The notes under the pieces: generated by a model
The model's input: only the letters and a program-made list of their open reading frames with translations
Told to the model about the DNA's origin: nothing
Databases searched by the model: none
Position numbers and translations under genes: made by a program
From: Thermococcus paralvinellae
GTDB lineage: Archaea > Methanobacteriota_B > Thermococci > Thermococcales > Thermococcaceae
Length of the DNA: 64,000 bases
Direction: 5' to 3'
Assembly: GCF_000517445.1 (NCBI RefSeq)
Contig: NZ_CP006965.1
Coordinates: forward strand, 1,154,681-1,218,680
In this document: one piece after another, positions 53,362 to 63,829 of the stretch
How the letters are laid out: the number at the start of each line of letters is the position of its first letter
How positions within the stretch are numbered: the stretch's first letter is position 1

Positions 53362-54956
53362 TTGTACACCCCCCTGAGAATATACCAATATTTTCTAAAG
53401 TCATCTGGCCAAGGCTTATCCTTATAGAACTCGTAAAGTGCCCTAATACTCCTTGAAATGTCTTTGTAGTCATAGTTAAGAAACATCTCATTCAATTCCT
53501 TTTCAGGGGCTGAAGCAAGTATAAACAACGTGAAAATTTGCTCATTTTCATTCATTCTACTGAGCATCAATGTAAGCTTTGGCCTAAGCATTGGGCTGAA
53601 CTTCTTTTCTACTTCCTTCATCAGCTTGTCCTTAAGATTTGCAAGATAATCAGGGCCAATATCAATATGCTCATGTCCTTTTAACTCTTCTGGGGCCTGT
53701 GCAACAAGTTTGTAGTTCCCTTGGGTTAGAAGTTGGTAAATCTTGGGGAAGTATGGGGTTGCTATGTATTCTTCTCTACTTCCAATAAACCCATGTCTAA
53801 AGTCCACAACATACCATTCTCCTCCAGAGTAAAACTCTGATAACGGTCTTAAAGTACAGTCAGTTCCGTTGTAAAGGCTCACAATTCTTGAGGGTATCCC
53901 AACAGACTTCATCATGGCTGTAAAGAGGAGCTGTCCTTCCGCATAGCTGATTTTGTTTTGCTGGAGTATCTTTTGTGGATCAATAGAGGCTGTAGTATCC
54001 CCGAATTTATAATGCTTAACAATCCACGTATATATTTGTTCGCCTGCCTCCACTTCGGATTTTGATTTAAGGACAAGAGGTAGTGCATGACCTCTTAGAA
54101 TGTCAACATTGACATAAGGGGTAGAGTTAAACTTTTTAACCCAATATTCATCCACAAGGTATCTGTTCTCAATCCAATAATATTTATCTCCATATGCCTT
54201 CCTAAGCGTTTCATTGTTTGCAAGCCATGGTCTCCAGGTTATTTCCAAGTATCTACTTCTAATCTCCTTCTTTTCTTTGTCGTTTTCAAAATAGCTCACA
54301 ACTACGGTGACGTATCCAGAACGATACTCATATGGAGCCTTTATTTGATACACCATGAGATATGACTTTCTACTATCTATCTTTTGGGGAATTTCTGCCT
54401 GATTAACTATTTTCAACCCATCAAGAAGATTCAGAGAAATTTCACTTATTTCTATCGGTGCGGTTCCAATGTTTCTTAATTCCAATGTTATGTTGAAAAG
54501 ACTTCCTCCGCTTACTGATTCAGGCATTTTTAAATCCATATAAAGTTCCCCAGATGGAATCTCACTTTCCTCTTTAACAACAGTTATGGTAAACTCATGG
54601 TAGAATCCTTTCCATGTCCTGTGGAGTTCATCAACAAGCTCTAAAGGTACTCCTATTGTGTACACTCCAGGTTTATCAGGAGCTTTTACTATCCACACAA
54701 GCCCAACTTTTTGGCCCACCTTTAGTGGAGCAGGAAACCTAGGAGTCTGTAAAATCTTAAAATTTGGATTGTTAATCATTAAATTTGCATCAATAAATGC
54801 AACTTTCCCTGTGTTATTGATGGTCACAATTATATGAAAAGTCCCTCCGGCTTTTACAACCGTTCTATCAATCTCAAAAGTAACCACAGCAGGTTGCTTA
54901 ATCAAACACCCCGATGCAAAAATTATCAAAAGCAAAAGGAAGGCAGATTTTTTCAA
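53358..54956 (-). CDS. Secreted lipoprotein with Ig-like domains and a degenerate transglutaminase-like domain
   Basis: 532 residues. Lipobox FASGC at ~residue 17. Two CARDB/Ig-like beta domains ([40 protein letters not shown]), then a transglutaminase fold at ~330-400 ([35 protein letters not shown]). The position of the catalytic cysteine is occupied by Tyr/Ala (NKISYAEGQ), so it is probably a binding and not a catalytic domain. Helical C-terminal part. Anchored outside the membrane; partner unknown. Confidence 0.72.
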   Translation of the reverse strand: MKKSAFLLLLIIFASGCLIKQPAVVTFEIDRTVVKAGGTFHIIVTINNTGKVAFIDANLMINNPNFKILQTPRFPAPLKVGQKVGLVWIVKAPDKPGVYTIGVPLELVDELHRTWKGFYHEFTITVVKEESEIPSGELYMDLKMPESVSGGSLFNITLELRNIGTAPIEISEISLNLLDGLKIVNQAEIPQKIDSRKSYLMVYQIKAPYEYRSGYVTVVVSYFENDKEKKEIRSRYLEITWRPWLANNETLRKAYGDKYYWIENRYLVDEYWVKKFNSTPYVNVDILRGHALPLVLKSKSEVEAGEQIYTWIVKHYKFGDTTASIDPQKILQQNKISYAEGQLLFTAMMKSVGIPSRIVSLYNGTDCTLRPLSEFYSGGEWYVVDFRHGFIGSREEYIATPYFPKIYQLLTQGNYKLVAQAPEELKGHEHIDIGPDYLANLKDKLMKEVEKKFSPMLRPKLTLMLSRMNENEQIFTLFILASAPEKELNEMFLNYDYKDISRSIRALYEFYKDKPWPDDFRKYWYILRGVYK

Positions 54957-54961
54957 TTAGC

Positions 54962-55393
54962 TCACCTTTTCAGTTCGTGAAGCAGGATCGCTAACTCCCC
55001 CAGCTCACCAATCTCCCACTTTACGTTAATTGGCGTTCCCATCTCAATCTCTTTTTTGCTTAATCCCGGTTCAGTTCCACCAAAGATAAACATCACCTTC
55101 ATTTCTTTCACATTCTCCCTTAGCTCTTCCCAATTAGCTGGTTCTCCAAACTTTGTAATTGTATAAATTTTGTCAGGCTGGACTACCTCAATGGCATCGG
55201 GCAAATCTCCTACAATTAAAACATTTTTGCCTTTCTTGAATGCCTCCTTATGTATCTCTGGCACTCCCATCTGAGCTGCTGTGCCAGTAGGCTTTGAAAT
55301 CACTAATAGATCAACATCAAAGCCAAAAGCTATTTTAGCAAACTCCTCAAGCTTCCTTGTTGCATTGATGTTGTGATACACAACAATTATCAT
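54962..55393 (-). CDS. SPOUT-fold protein of the AF2226/COG4080 type
   Basis: 143 residues of an alpha/beta-knot fold: VVYHNINATRKLEEFAKIAFG, DLLVISKPTGTAAQMGVPEI, VLIVGDLPDAIEVVQPDKIY, VMFIFGGTEPGLSKKEIEMG. This matches proteins once called RecB-family nucleases but of SPOUT methyltransferase type. An RNA methylation role fits its place near trm56; substrate unknown. Confidence 0.62.
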   Translation of the reverse strand: MIIVVYHNINATRKLEEFAKIAFGFDVDLLVISKPTGTAAQMGVPEIHKEAFKKGKNVLIVGDLPDAIEVVQPDKIYTITKFGEPANWEELRENVKEMKVMFIFGGTEPGLSKKEIEMGTPINVKWEIGELGELAILLHELKR

Positions 55394-55443
55394 TCCCTCA
55401 CCCCCAAAGGCTCTTTAAAGGGTTGAACCTTAATAATCTTTAG

Positions 55444-56217
<774 letters not shown>

Positions 56218-56233
56218 CTCTGGAGGTGATTAT

Positions 56234-56797
56234 ATGCCAAAACGCGGTTTATTTGTTGGTCGCTTTCAGCCTGTTCATAATGGACATATAAAGGCACTTG
56301 AATTCGTTTTTTCCCAAGTTGATGAAGTGATAATAGGTATAGGAAGTGCGCAGGCAAGCCATACCCTGAAAAATCCGTTTACAACAAGTGAAAGAATGGA
56401 AATGCTGATTAGAGCATTGGATGAGGCAGGATTTAAAAGAAAGTATTATCTAATCCCTCTACCAGATATAAACTTCAATGCAATTTGGGCAACTTATGTG
56501 GTCAGTATGGTTCCGAAATTTGATGTGGTGTTTACAGGTAATTCGTTAGTGGCTCAGCTTTTCCGTGAGAAAGGTTATGAAGTCATAGTACAGCCAATGT
56601 TCAGAAAGGACATCCTTTCGGCTACAGAAATAAGAAAAAGAATGATCGAGGGCAAGCCTTGGGAAGAGCTTGTTCCAAAGAGCGTTGCCGAATATATTAA
56701 GGAAATAAAAGGCGTTGAAAGAATAAGAATGCTGGCGACAAATCTTGAAAAAAATGAGAAAGAGCTTCAGGCGCCGATTAGGATTCCTGAGTTCTAA
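56234..56797 (+). CDS. nadM: Nicotinamide-nucleotide adenylyltransferase
   Basis: 187 residues. HxGH motif in GRFQPVHNGH and ISTxxxR-like LSATEIRKRM. Converts NMN and ATP to NAD. ATG at 56234 follows GGAGGTGAT. Starts 17 bases behind the SAM hydrolase stop; salvage of NAD and adenosine is a loose link. Length and motifs are normal for the archaeal form. Confidence 0.95.
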   Translation: MPKRGLFVGRFQPVHNGHIKALEFVFSQVDEVIIGIGSAQASHTLKNPFTTSERMEMLIRALDEAGFKRKYYLIPLPDINFNAIWATYVVSMVPKFDVVFTGNSLVAQLFREKGYEVIVQPMFRKDILSATEIRKRMIEGKPWEELVPKSVAEYIKEIKGVERIRMLATNLEKNEKELQAPIRIPEF

Positions 56798-56800
56798 AGT

Positions 56801-57958
56801 TTACTTCTTCTTTACCTTAATGAATAACACCCCAACAATCAGGAACAAAAGGAAGCTCGCCGCATAGGGTAATGTAGAGTGGATGCTTGCCAAAGCTCCA
56901 GCCACAAAGGGTGTAAAGAGACCTATAAGCCTGCGGTAGCTCGATATTGCTGCATGAAACTCGCTTGCTTTTTCCTTTGGAATGAGCTTGAACATCCAAG
57001 AGCGGTAAAATGGGAACCAGAAAGTGTTGCCAAAGTCCCCCAGGGCGTAAACCGCGAGTGCCAGCCAGAACGGAGGGGAGAGTGCCATGACGAGGGCGTA
57101 AACGGCGTTCAGCAACATTCCCAAGCCAATTGCTTGGAAACCCTTCTCCTTCGGAATCCTCTCGCTGGCGTAGGTTCCAATTATCGAGGCTACACTACTC
57201 GCACAGGCTATCAGTGTTACCTCGAAGACAGTCTTCTTGAGCACGAAGACGACATAGTTGATGAGGACTATCTCTGGGGCAAGGGCCCATGCGAGCGTCA
57301 GTAAAGCTTCAAAAGCCAGGAGAAGCTTGAACTCCCCTACCTTAAATGTGAATCCTTCGGGGGTTATTCTCTCCTCCTTTCCGACAGACGGAAGAAATAG
57401 CCAAATGTAGGCAATTGTGAAAGCAGAGAGCAAGCCGAAGAAGATGAATGCCAAGCGGTAATGCTCCGGCTTTGGGAATACATAGCCGAAGAGATAGCCG
57501 AGAACCGGGAAGGTTATTAAACGTGCAATTTCCGGCAAACGGAGATGCCAGGCAAATATCTCTTCATATCTGTCTTCAGGGTATATTATCTGCTCATATG
57601 CTCTGTAAAGGGGGTAGAGTACCGTGGAGAGCTTTTCAACAATCCTACCCGCAAAGAGCATAAGCGGGGCTACTGTCCCCTTGGCAAATCCATAAAGGAC
57701 GTAAGCGACACCATCGAGAAAATCGATGGCAATTAGCCCCTTTTTAATATCCCAGCGGTTGAAGGCCCTGCCGAAGAGATAAGTCAGAGGAATTGAGACG
57801 ATATTAACTGCTGTAAAAAACGCTCCGACTTCAAGGATGGAATAACCAGTCTTCATGAGGTAGAGCGGGAAGAGAATCCACACTATTAACTGAGGTGCGA
57901 TGATTGTATGATATATCATATAGGCTTTGGCATCTCTAGGGATTTCACTCCAGCGCAT
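56801..57958 (-). CDS. MFS transporter
   Basis: 385 residues with 11-12 membrane segments and a central loop. It starts VWILFPLYLMKTGYSILEVGA; a loop motif FGRAFNRWDIKKG sits between helices 2 and 3. Substrate unknown. The gene is far richer in G and C than its neighbours (36 of 60 bases at 57061-57120; 34 of 60 at 57241-57300), against about 40% in the flanks. This suggests transfer from a higher-GC relative, perhaps with the next gene. Start behind GGTGTTTCT. Confidence 0.82.
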   Translation of the reverse strand: MRWSEIPRDAKAYMIYHTIIAPQLIVWILFPLYLMKTGYSILEVGAFFTAVNIVSIPLTYLFGRAFNRWDIKKGLIAIDFLDGVAYVLYGFAKGTVAPLMLFAGRIVEKLSTVLYPLYRAYEQIIYPEDRYEEIFAWHLRLPEIARLITFPVLGYLFGYVFPKPEHYRLAFIFFGLLSAFTIAYIWLFLPSVGKEERITPEGFTFKVGEFKLLLAFEALLTLAWALAPEIVLINYVVFVLKKTVFEVTLIACASSVASIIGTYASERIPKEKGFQAIGLGMLLNAVYALVMALSPPFWLALAVYALGDFGNTFWFPFYRSWMFKLIPKEKASEFHAAISSYRRLIGLFTPFVAGALASIHSTLPYAASFLLFLIVGVLFIKVKKK

Positions 57959-57997
57959 AGAAACACCATATGAGCTTTTTAGAATGAACTTATAAGC

Positions 57998-58468
57998 CTA
58001 ATGCTCCTTTTCCTTTCCCTTTAGGCATTTCACGTATATCAGTGCAGGCTCGCCCCACTCGGGATAGGGATCGATGAGCGCGACACTCACGAAGCCGTTC
58101 TTTTCGTAGAACCTCCTCGTTTCATCGTAGGGCTTGTATGAGAGGTCGCCGGATGTCTTGACGACGAGGACTTCAAATCCATGCTCCTTTGCCCATCCCT
58201 CGATGAAGTTCAACAGCTTGGAACCAATGCCCTTCCCTCTATGTTCCCTTCTTACCGCCATCCAGAGGATTTCAAGAGCTTTATCTTTAAGAGGCTTGAC
58301 AGTTATGAAACCAAGGACTTCTTTATCGAGGGCTATGAATGTGATCTCACTTTTTAAATCCTCTTCAATAGCCCTGAGTCCAGCTTCATTGAACCATTCC
58401 GGCAAATTGCGGGCTACTTCAAGACATGCATTTCTTTCGTCATCGGTCTGTAGAGATTTGATGATCAT
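57998..58468 (-). CDS. GNAT acetyltransferase
   Basis: 156 residues. GNAT core: LEILWMAVRREHRGKGIGSKLL (acetyl-CoA P-loop RGKGIG) and ETRRFYEKNGFVSVALIDPYPEWGEPAL. Acetylates an amine, substrate unknown. ATG at 58468 follows GGGTG. Base composition is also GC-rich toward its start, as in the MFS gene beside it. Confidence 0.83.
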   Translation of the reverse strand: MIIKSLQTDDERNACLEVARNLPEWFNEAGLRAIEEDLKSEITFIALDKEVLGFITVKPLKDKALEILWMAVRREHRGKGIGSKLLNFIEGWAKEHGFEVLVVKTSGDLSYKPYDETRRFYEKNGFVSVALIDPYPEWGEPALIYVKCLKGKEKEH

Positions 58469-58487
58469 ATCCAACACCCTTAAAGTT

Positions 58488-59129
58488 TTAATTTCTTTCC
58501 AGCCACAGCCAGCCAGTCATTCCAACCAAATTAGCCGCTGAGTGAAAGGCATAGGCTAGAATCAAAGAACCACTGATGGCTCTGAAGTAGCCAGCTACAA
58601 GACCCATTAAGAATGCATCCAACACAATGAAAATCCTGAATCCTTTGGGAGCATCACGAAAAGCCAGTATGTGAACGAGACCAAAGATAATCGCTGTGAA
58701 AACTATCGCAACCCAGAAACTCGTATGGCAAAGGAGATAACCTTCAATGAGACCTCTGTAAAGTGTCTCTTCGCCGAGAGGTGCGAGGACAAGCATTAAA
58801 ATGGCAATCTTAAACGTACTGTCTGGTAAAAAGTCTGGTCTGTAGTTTTGAACCAGCTTGTAGGCTATTGGAGCTGTGATTGCAGATAAGAGCAGCCCGA
58901 CAAAGAAGGCTTTTGGAACGTACATCAAGTTGAATCTGAAGCCGTATTCACTCAAGTTTCCAATGAGGGAAATCACAGCTACTGATAGCAGGAAAAAGCT
59001 CGCCTGTGTTACCACTCCGATTATAAACGGATCATCTTTTTTCTTTGAGACTTCTCCAGCTATTATGAAGCTTGGGATTAAAACAAAAAGCCAGAGGGCG
59101 AGAGCTGTAATCAGCTCAAGCATTTCCAT
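58488..59129 (-). CDS. CPBP-family intramembrane metalloprotease
   Basis: 213 residues, about six to seven membrane segments. Catalytic EETLYRGLIEG (EExxxR), FGLVHILAF and the late histidine in AYAFHSAANLVG. The family includes CAAX prenyl proteases and bacteriocin-processing enzymes; substrate unknown. Its ATG overlaps the stop of the gene before (TAATG). Confidence 0.82.
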   Translation of the reverse strand: MEMLELITALALWLFVLIPSFIIAGEVSKKKDDPFIIGVVTQASFFLLSVAVISLIGNLSEYGFRFNLMYVPKAFFVGLLLSAITAPIAYKLVQNYRPDFLPDSTFKIAILMLVLAPLGEETLYRGLIEGYLLCHTSFWVAIVFTAIIFGLVHILAFRDAPKGFRIFIVLDAFLMGLVAGYFRAISGSLILAYAFHSAANLVGMTGWLWLERN

Positions 59130-59998
59130 TACCTCTCGAAATTTATTTCAATAAGCTTTCCACCAGTCATTTCAAGAATTTTGTTTTCAAGATCTTCGAG
59201 GGCCATATTCTCAAGCTCTAGTTTAGCTGAAATCTTCATGATGTACTCTTCCTCACGCTTATCACAGCTCCCCTCGAATGGTTTTGTAACAATGATCTTC
59301 TTTAATTTGCCAGTTTTGTCATCAACTTCTCCAATTAGAATCCAGCATAACGACTGCCTTTCAGTGCTCATGCACTCGAGTTCGGCATTTAACCAAATGT
59401 TGTTTTTAAGAGTTAACACCAACAGCTCTCCACAGGATTCCCTTGTTGTGCTTATATTGAAGTTCAGCATTTTTTCGATTTCTTTGCTAAGATTCCTATA
59501 GTAGTATCTCAAAACAGTCATCTGAACCATTGAATCAGAAATTCCAAGAACTTTATGGCATGTATGATTAACGCGGTACTCAATCCAAAAATTCCTGAGC
59601 TTCGTTAAATTATTGCGGTAATACGCCTGAAGTTTTATATACACGATGTCTTTATCCTTTGGTTTCACATAGTCTTTATGCCATACCCAGAAAATCCTTG
59701 TTTTGACATCATAGTTTGCGTCTAAGTTCCAAGCTGAAATGGACTCAACAGTTATAAAAGCATTTTTGCTTCTCAATTTTTCAAAGAGTTCTGTACTAGT
59801 TTGCTTAAAATAGTTAATAGCAGCATATACATCCATACCATATTCATCCCATAAAATCTCAGTAAACTGTTTCTGCTGGTTTTTGTAGTAAGAAATCTCC
59901 TGTTCAAGGCCTTGAATTTTGGAATACATTCCTATTGGGAGGATTAGTAGGATAAGCATGACAATCCCAGCTAGTACTATTTTGTATTCCCTGCTCAT
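59129..59998 (-). CDS. Membrane-anchored protein of unknown function
   Basis: 289 residues. One N-terminal membrane segment (IVLAGIVMLILLILPIGMY) is followed by a short coiled region (GLEQEISYYKNQQ) and an alpha/beta outer part with aromatic residues. No family seen. GGTGGGTCT before the ATG. Coupled to the protease gene, which may act on it or on a shared partner. Confidence 0.6.
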   Translation of the reverse strand: MSREYKIVLAGIVMLILLILPIGMYSKIQGLEQEISYYKNQQKQFTEILWDEYGMDVYAAINYFKQTSTELFEKLRSKNAFITVESISAWNLDANYDVKTRIFWVWHKDYVKPKDKDIVYIKLQAYYRNNLTKLRNFWIEYRVNHTCHKVLGISDSMVQMTVLRYYYRNLSKEIEKMLNFNISTTRESCGELLVLTLKNNIWLNAELECMSTERQSLCWILIGEVDDKTGKLKKIIVTKPFEGSCDKREEEYIMKISAKLELENMALEDLENKILEMTGGKLIEINFER

Positions 59999-60026
59999 AG
60001 ACCCACCATCAGTTTTAATGCTCCAA

Positions 60027-60052
60027 AGTTTATAAAATTACACATGCATGTG
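60027..60052 (-). promoter_or_regulatory. Promoter with palindrome upstream of the 59129-59998 gene
   Basis: TATA AATTTTATAAACTT (60039-60026) lies about 30 bases before the start at 59998. Directly behind it is CACATGCATGTG (60041-60052), a perfect 12-base palindrome of the CACA-N4-TGTG form. Confidence 0.4.
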
Positions 60053-60063
60053 GTTATGCTTGC

Positions 60064-60485
60064 CTATTGAGCAAATTCTTTAAGAATTCTTACAACTTCA
60101 TCTCTCAACCTCTTCGGCAGATACTCATCATTAAGATAGCTCTCAGCGTCTTTAAGCCTCTTTTTAATCCACTCAACATCTCCTTTTTTGAAAGCAAACT
60201 TAAGTTCCTCTTCGAGCGCTTTTAAATGGCACTCATAAACTGTTTTAGGGTTTGACTATAACATTTGACATTACTTCTAAGCCTTTCTTCTTGAGGCATT
60301 CAATTTCAACTAGTTCATGGAACAGCAGGTATTCATTTGACAAAATGTCCTCAGGTGTGTATTTATCGTCCTCATAGGTCTCTGCAGTTAAATATGTGTA
60401 AAGTTCTTCAAAGGAAACATTAAACTCCTTCCCAACCTTTTTTTGACAGTCTATTTATTCGTTTTTTGATTTTGGTTCCCATCAT
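60064..60485 (-). pseudogene. Broken gene of unknown function, two frameshifts
   Basis: Three minus-strand pieces join into one protein of ~137 residues: MGTKIKKRINRLSK, then VGKEFNVSFEELYTYLTAET...SNVIVKP, then KTVYECHLKALEEELKFAFK...RILKEFAQ. Breaks are an extra A in a seven-A run (60438-60444) and an extra base at ~60247. Coding bias is clear in all parts, so this decayed recently. The protein looks helical and charged; no family recognised. Confidence 0.7.
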
Positions 60486-60524
60486 CAACAAATATTTTTA
60501 AGGCGCTGGATTTAAGCTTTTTTG

Positions 60525-61247
60525 ATGATAAGAAGGGCAAGAATTGAAGATGAGGATATTTTAGAAGAAATACACGCTGGAGAACCTCCATGGGAGAACT
60601 TTGAAATTTACCTAAAAGCCATTAGGAACTCTGGTGGAGACATATTTCTTTACGAAGATAAAGGGGAAATTGAGCTTTTACCATTCAATGGGAAAGCTCA
60701 CATCCATGTTCTCTGGGTTCAAGAGGGATATAGGGGCAAAGGTATCGGTTCAAAGCTTTTAGCATTCGCCGAGGAATGGGCAAAGAAACGAGGTCTGAAA
60801 GGACTAAGCGTCATTCCAGAAGACAAGAATGCCATGAGATTTTATGAGAAAAATGGATTTGAATTTAAAGACTGGCAAGTGAAGGTTATGAAGGATGTTG
60901 AAGGATGCGATGTAAAAGTAGAGTCCCATTATGACAATCCTCCAAAGTTTCCGAACATTTCAGCCGTTTATACTTCCGGTCTTTTCCTTTGGAACCTCCA
61001 CAAAAAAGCTCCCCGAGTTAGATTTGGGGACTTTACAATGCTTCTTATTGATGAAGGAAGCTGTGTAAATGCTGTTATCTATGGGAAGAGGCTCAACAGA
61101 AGAATTGTAAAAGTTGCTGAGTGTCTTGCTGGAAAAATCAGGAAAAGAATGTTCCTTCAGGTTTGGATGAAAGATTGGAAGATTTTAGAGGAAGAAGGGT
61201 TTAAGAGAATCGGTAAAGTTGAGTGGATGAAGAAGATTTTCACTTAA
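60525..61247 (+). CDS. GNAT acetyltransferase, two-part
   Basis: 240 residues. GNAT core in residues 1-125 (HIHVLWVQEGYRGKGIGSKL, KNAMRFYEKNGFEF), then a second GNAT-like half without clear CoA loop (ISAVYTSGLFLWNLHKK..., MKDWKILEEEGFKRIGKVEW). The ATG at 60525 has no binding site; a TATA ATTTTTAAGG at ~60492 fits leaderless start. Overlaps four bases with the broken MFS gene. Confidence 0.78.
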   Translation: MIRRARIEDEDILEEIHAGEPPWENFEIYLKAIRNSGGDIFLYEDKGEIELLPFNGKAHIHVLWVQEGYRGKGIGSKLLAFAEEWAKKRGLKGLSVIPEDKNAMRFYEKNGFEFKDWQVKVMKDVEGCDVKVESHYDNPPKFPNISAVYTSGLFLWNLHKKAPRVRFGDFTMLLIDEGSCVNAVIYGKRLNRRIVKVAECLAGKIRKRMFLQVWMKDWKILEEEGFKRIGKVEWMKKIFT

Positions 61248-62421
61248 GCGCATCTCTCAATTCTCTGCTCACTATATATTAAGATGAAAAAGCCTACTGC
61301 ATTCAAAATACCTAATCCAAACACTCCAACAGCCAGCATTGAAACATCAACGCCATGTTCAATCAACCATGCAAAAGTCAGCTGTGATAAGGGAATTATA
61401 AGGGTAGACAATGCATCAAAAATTCCCCTGTAAGTGCCGAGCTTTTCAAGCGGGATTATCTTCTGAAACAGGCTGTCAAAGGAAATGTTTAGAATCTGCC
61501 TTCCAAAGTTCAGGAGCAAAATCCCGACAAAGAGCAGACCCAACGAAGGCAAGCCTAAAAGCAGAACCGCCAGGCTTTCAAGCAGCATTCCAATGAAGAT
61601 GGGTTTTGAGATTCCGATTTTACGCTTGTGGGCAAAGAGAGCTATTCCAGAAGCACCAGCTAAGCTTCCTAAAGTTCCAACTGAGTTCAGCAGACCGTAA
61701 ATGACTTCTCCTTTGGTCAAACTTTTGAGAGTGCCAAAGACAAAAATCCTTGCTGGTGCTATTGCAAAGTTGAAGAGCAGAACCAACGCAATTCCTGCAA
61801 AAATGACTTTGCGAGAAATTTCAAATTGAACTGATTTGCTTTCTTTTTCAATCGTTTTTCCTGTCTCACTGGAATGTTAATGTATGGAATGAGAAGCAGG
61901 GCCCCAATTAAGAGAAGAAGTGCATCCAAAAGCATGAGCCTAACTCCAAAGAGGTAAGCAAGATAGCCCACAACAGGGAACCCAAGAAGAGAAGTTACCT
62001 CTCCGATAGTTTGTACTTTTGCGTTGAGCTTTTGAAGCTCAGATTCTTCAAAAGTCATGGAAGCTATAAGCGTAAAGCCGAAGTATCTATGGAGAATATC
62101 AAGAGCCGAGATTAGTGAAATTAAGAGGTAAAAGGCCCAAATGTTTGAGGCAAACTTTATTATTGTCAGAGCAAAGAAAGACTGAATGAACAATGCGAGA
62201 AAAGCGAGCCTAACTTTTTTTCTCGGTCTTATCAAGAAAGCGACCCATCAACGGAGGAAATATAACCCAGGGAAGCATGGAAGCAAATGAATAACCCGCA
62301 ACACTCAGGAGGAACTCGTTTGGTTAAGAAGATGCCAAGGTAGGACAATGCTTTCAATTGCATCTCCAATGACTCTGAGTACAGTTGTGATCAGTAGGAG
62401 TGTGTAGAGTTTAGATTTCAT
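61244..62421 (-). pseudogene. MFS transporter gene broken by three frameshifts
   Basis: The start MKSKLYTLLLITTVLRVIGD (ATG 62421, GGTGACTTCA site) stops at ~62305; a second frame continues SVAGYSFASMLPWVIFPPLM to a seven-A run at 62215-62221; a third (VRLAFLALFIQSFFALTIIK) runs to ~61870; a fourth ends the chain at 61244 (SETGKTIEKESKSVQF, then hydrophobic). Two look like one-base losses and the homopolymer break like one gained A. About 390 residues in all, a normal MFS size. Confidence 0.75.
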
Positions 62422-62499
62422 TGAAGTCACCATTAACTTCCTTTTACTTTTTGGAGTTACCTCAGATAAAAGTTATAAATTTTCTGGAGAACTTTAAAT

Positions 62500-62970
62500 A
62501 TGCCGTTCACACCTTTCCATTTTGGGTCAGCGTTATTATTTGCAACGCTCTTTGGGTATTTGGATTTCTTAACTTTCATGATTGCTAATGTAATTATAGA
62601 CTTTGAACCCTTCTTGGTTCTGAGCTTTGATTTGGATTTACGCTATGGCTATCCACTTCACGGCTTTTTCCACACCTTCATCGGAGGCTCTCTGGTTGCC
62701 TTAGCTTTGGCGGAGGTTATGGCAAAATTTTACAAACATTTGGGAAAAGAGATAAATATCAAAAAGCTTAGAATCACAGCATTGAGTGGAGTTTGGCTTC
62801 ATATAGTTCTTGATTCTTTCATCTACACGGACATAAAGCCCTTTTTTCCTCTGAGCTGGAATCCGTTTTATGGTGTATTTTCTGCTTCCGAAGTTTACGG
62901 ATTTTGCATAGGAGCTTTTTTGCTAGGAGTGCCCTTATATTTGCTGAGAAAAATCAGAGCATCTTCCTGA
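62500..62970 (+). CDS. YdjM/DUF4184-like membrane protein
   Basis: 156 residues, four membrane segments. PFTPFHFGSALL, GFFHTFIGGSLVA and WLHIVLDSF carry histidines and aspartates in a metal-dependent-hydrolase-like pattern of the YdjM family. Likely membrane enzyme or regulator; no substrate can be named. Start close after ACTTTAAAT, maybe leaderless. Overlaps the next convergent gene. Confidence 0.7.
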   Translation: MPFTPFHFGSALLFATLFGYLDFLTFMIANVIIDFEPFLVLSFDLDLRYGYPLHGFFHTFIGGSLVALALAEVMAKFYKHLGKEINIKKLRITALSGVWLHIVLDSFIYTDIKPFFPLSWNPFYGVFSASEVYGFCIGAFLLGVPLYLLRKIRASS

Positions 62971-63772
62971 ACACTAAAACGTCAGGCTCCTTAAAGTTAG
63001 TCCAGTTCTTAAAGCCAAGCTCTTTTAGGGGTTCAATCAAGTCTCTTCTCTCCTCAGGAAGCATTATATCAATGCTATCATAGCCAATTTTGCTTGCTTC
63101 AAAACTCATCGCAGGCAAAAGGGTCTCTATGCTCTCAGCAGAAAGCCTAAAAGGTGTAAATGTGGGCTCATTTTCATGCATTGGGACATAAGAGAACTTA
63201 ACTCCACTGTATTCTCTAATTTCTGCCTTTTTGTTCAGCCACTCAAGACTTTCTTTGCATTTATGCAGAAACTTCCAGCCATATGGAATATAGTCGCTGT
63301 ACTCAAGCTCACTTAAAGATTCAATTTTTGTCCTCTTTGGCTCGATTTTTTCACCGAGAGGTTTTTGGAGATAATAAAATCGCTCTACGACCTTAAACCC
63401 ATCTTTCTTTGCCATAGCAATGCTCTCTTTGTTGAGGAAATAGGTTGAGAACTCCAGTGCATCTATAGCGCCTTTCTCTGCCAGCTCTTTTCCTTTGTGA
63501 AGCATGAAATTATGAAGAATCCTCCCAAAGCCGCGCTTTTGGTAGTTAGGATGAACTCTAAGACCTTCAAGCCAGCCGACTTTGTCAGGTAAGATTGTAA
63601 GCTTTGCCGTTCCGATAACTTTTCCTTCCAGCTCAAGGACGTAGAAGTTTCCACCTTTTAACCAGGTCTCAAAAACTCGAGCGAGGTAGTCCTCACCTTC
63701 CCATGTTAAGCGGGCTATCTCCCCAATAAAAGGCTTATCTTCTGGTTTAGCTTCCCTAATAAGAGGCTCCAT
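62954..63772 (-). CDS. GNAT acetyltransferase with C-terminal extension
   Basis: About 272 residues. GNAT core 1-140 with AKLTILPDKVGWLEGLRVHP, QKRGFGRILHNFML and KEGSIAMAKKDGFKVVERF-like end (DGFKVVERFYYLQK). The C-terminal half adds another GNAT-like fold (GVKFSYVPMHENEPTFTPFR). Protein or small-amine acetylation; substrate unknown. ATG at 63772 follows GGGGAT. Third acetyltransferase within 6 kb. Confidence 0.8.
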   Translation of the reverse strand: MEPLIREAKPEDKPFIGEIARLTWEGEDYLARVFETWLKGGNFYVLELEGKVIGTAKLTILPDKVGWLEGLRVHPNYQKRGFGRILHNFMLHKGKELAEKGAIDALEFSTYFLNKESIAMAKKDGFKVVERFYYLQKPLGEKIEPKRTKIESLSELEYSDYIPYGWKFLHKCKESLEWLNKKAEIREYSGVKFSYVPMHENEPTFTPFRLSAESIETLLPAMSFEASKIGYDSIDIMLPEERRDLIEPLKELGFKNWTNFKEPDVLVFRKML

Positions 63773-63829
63773 CTCTATCCCCAAACCTTATTTATGAGTT
63801 TCGAGGATATAAAGCTTTGAGGTGTTGAG

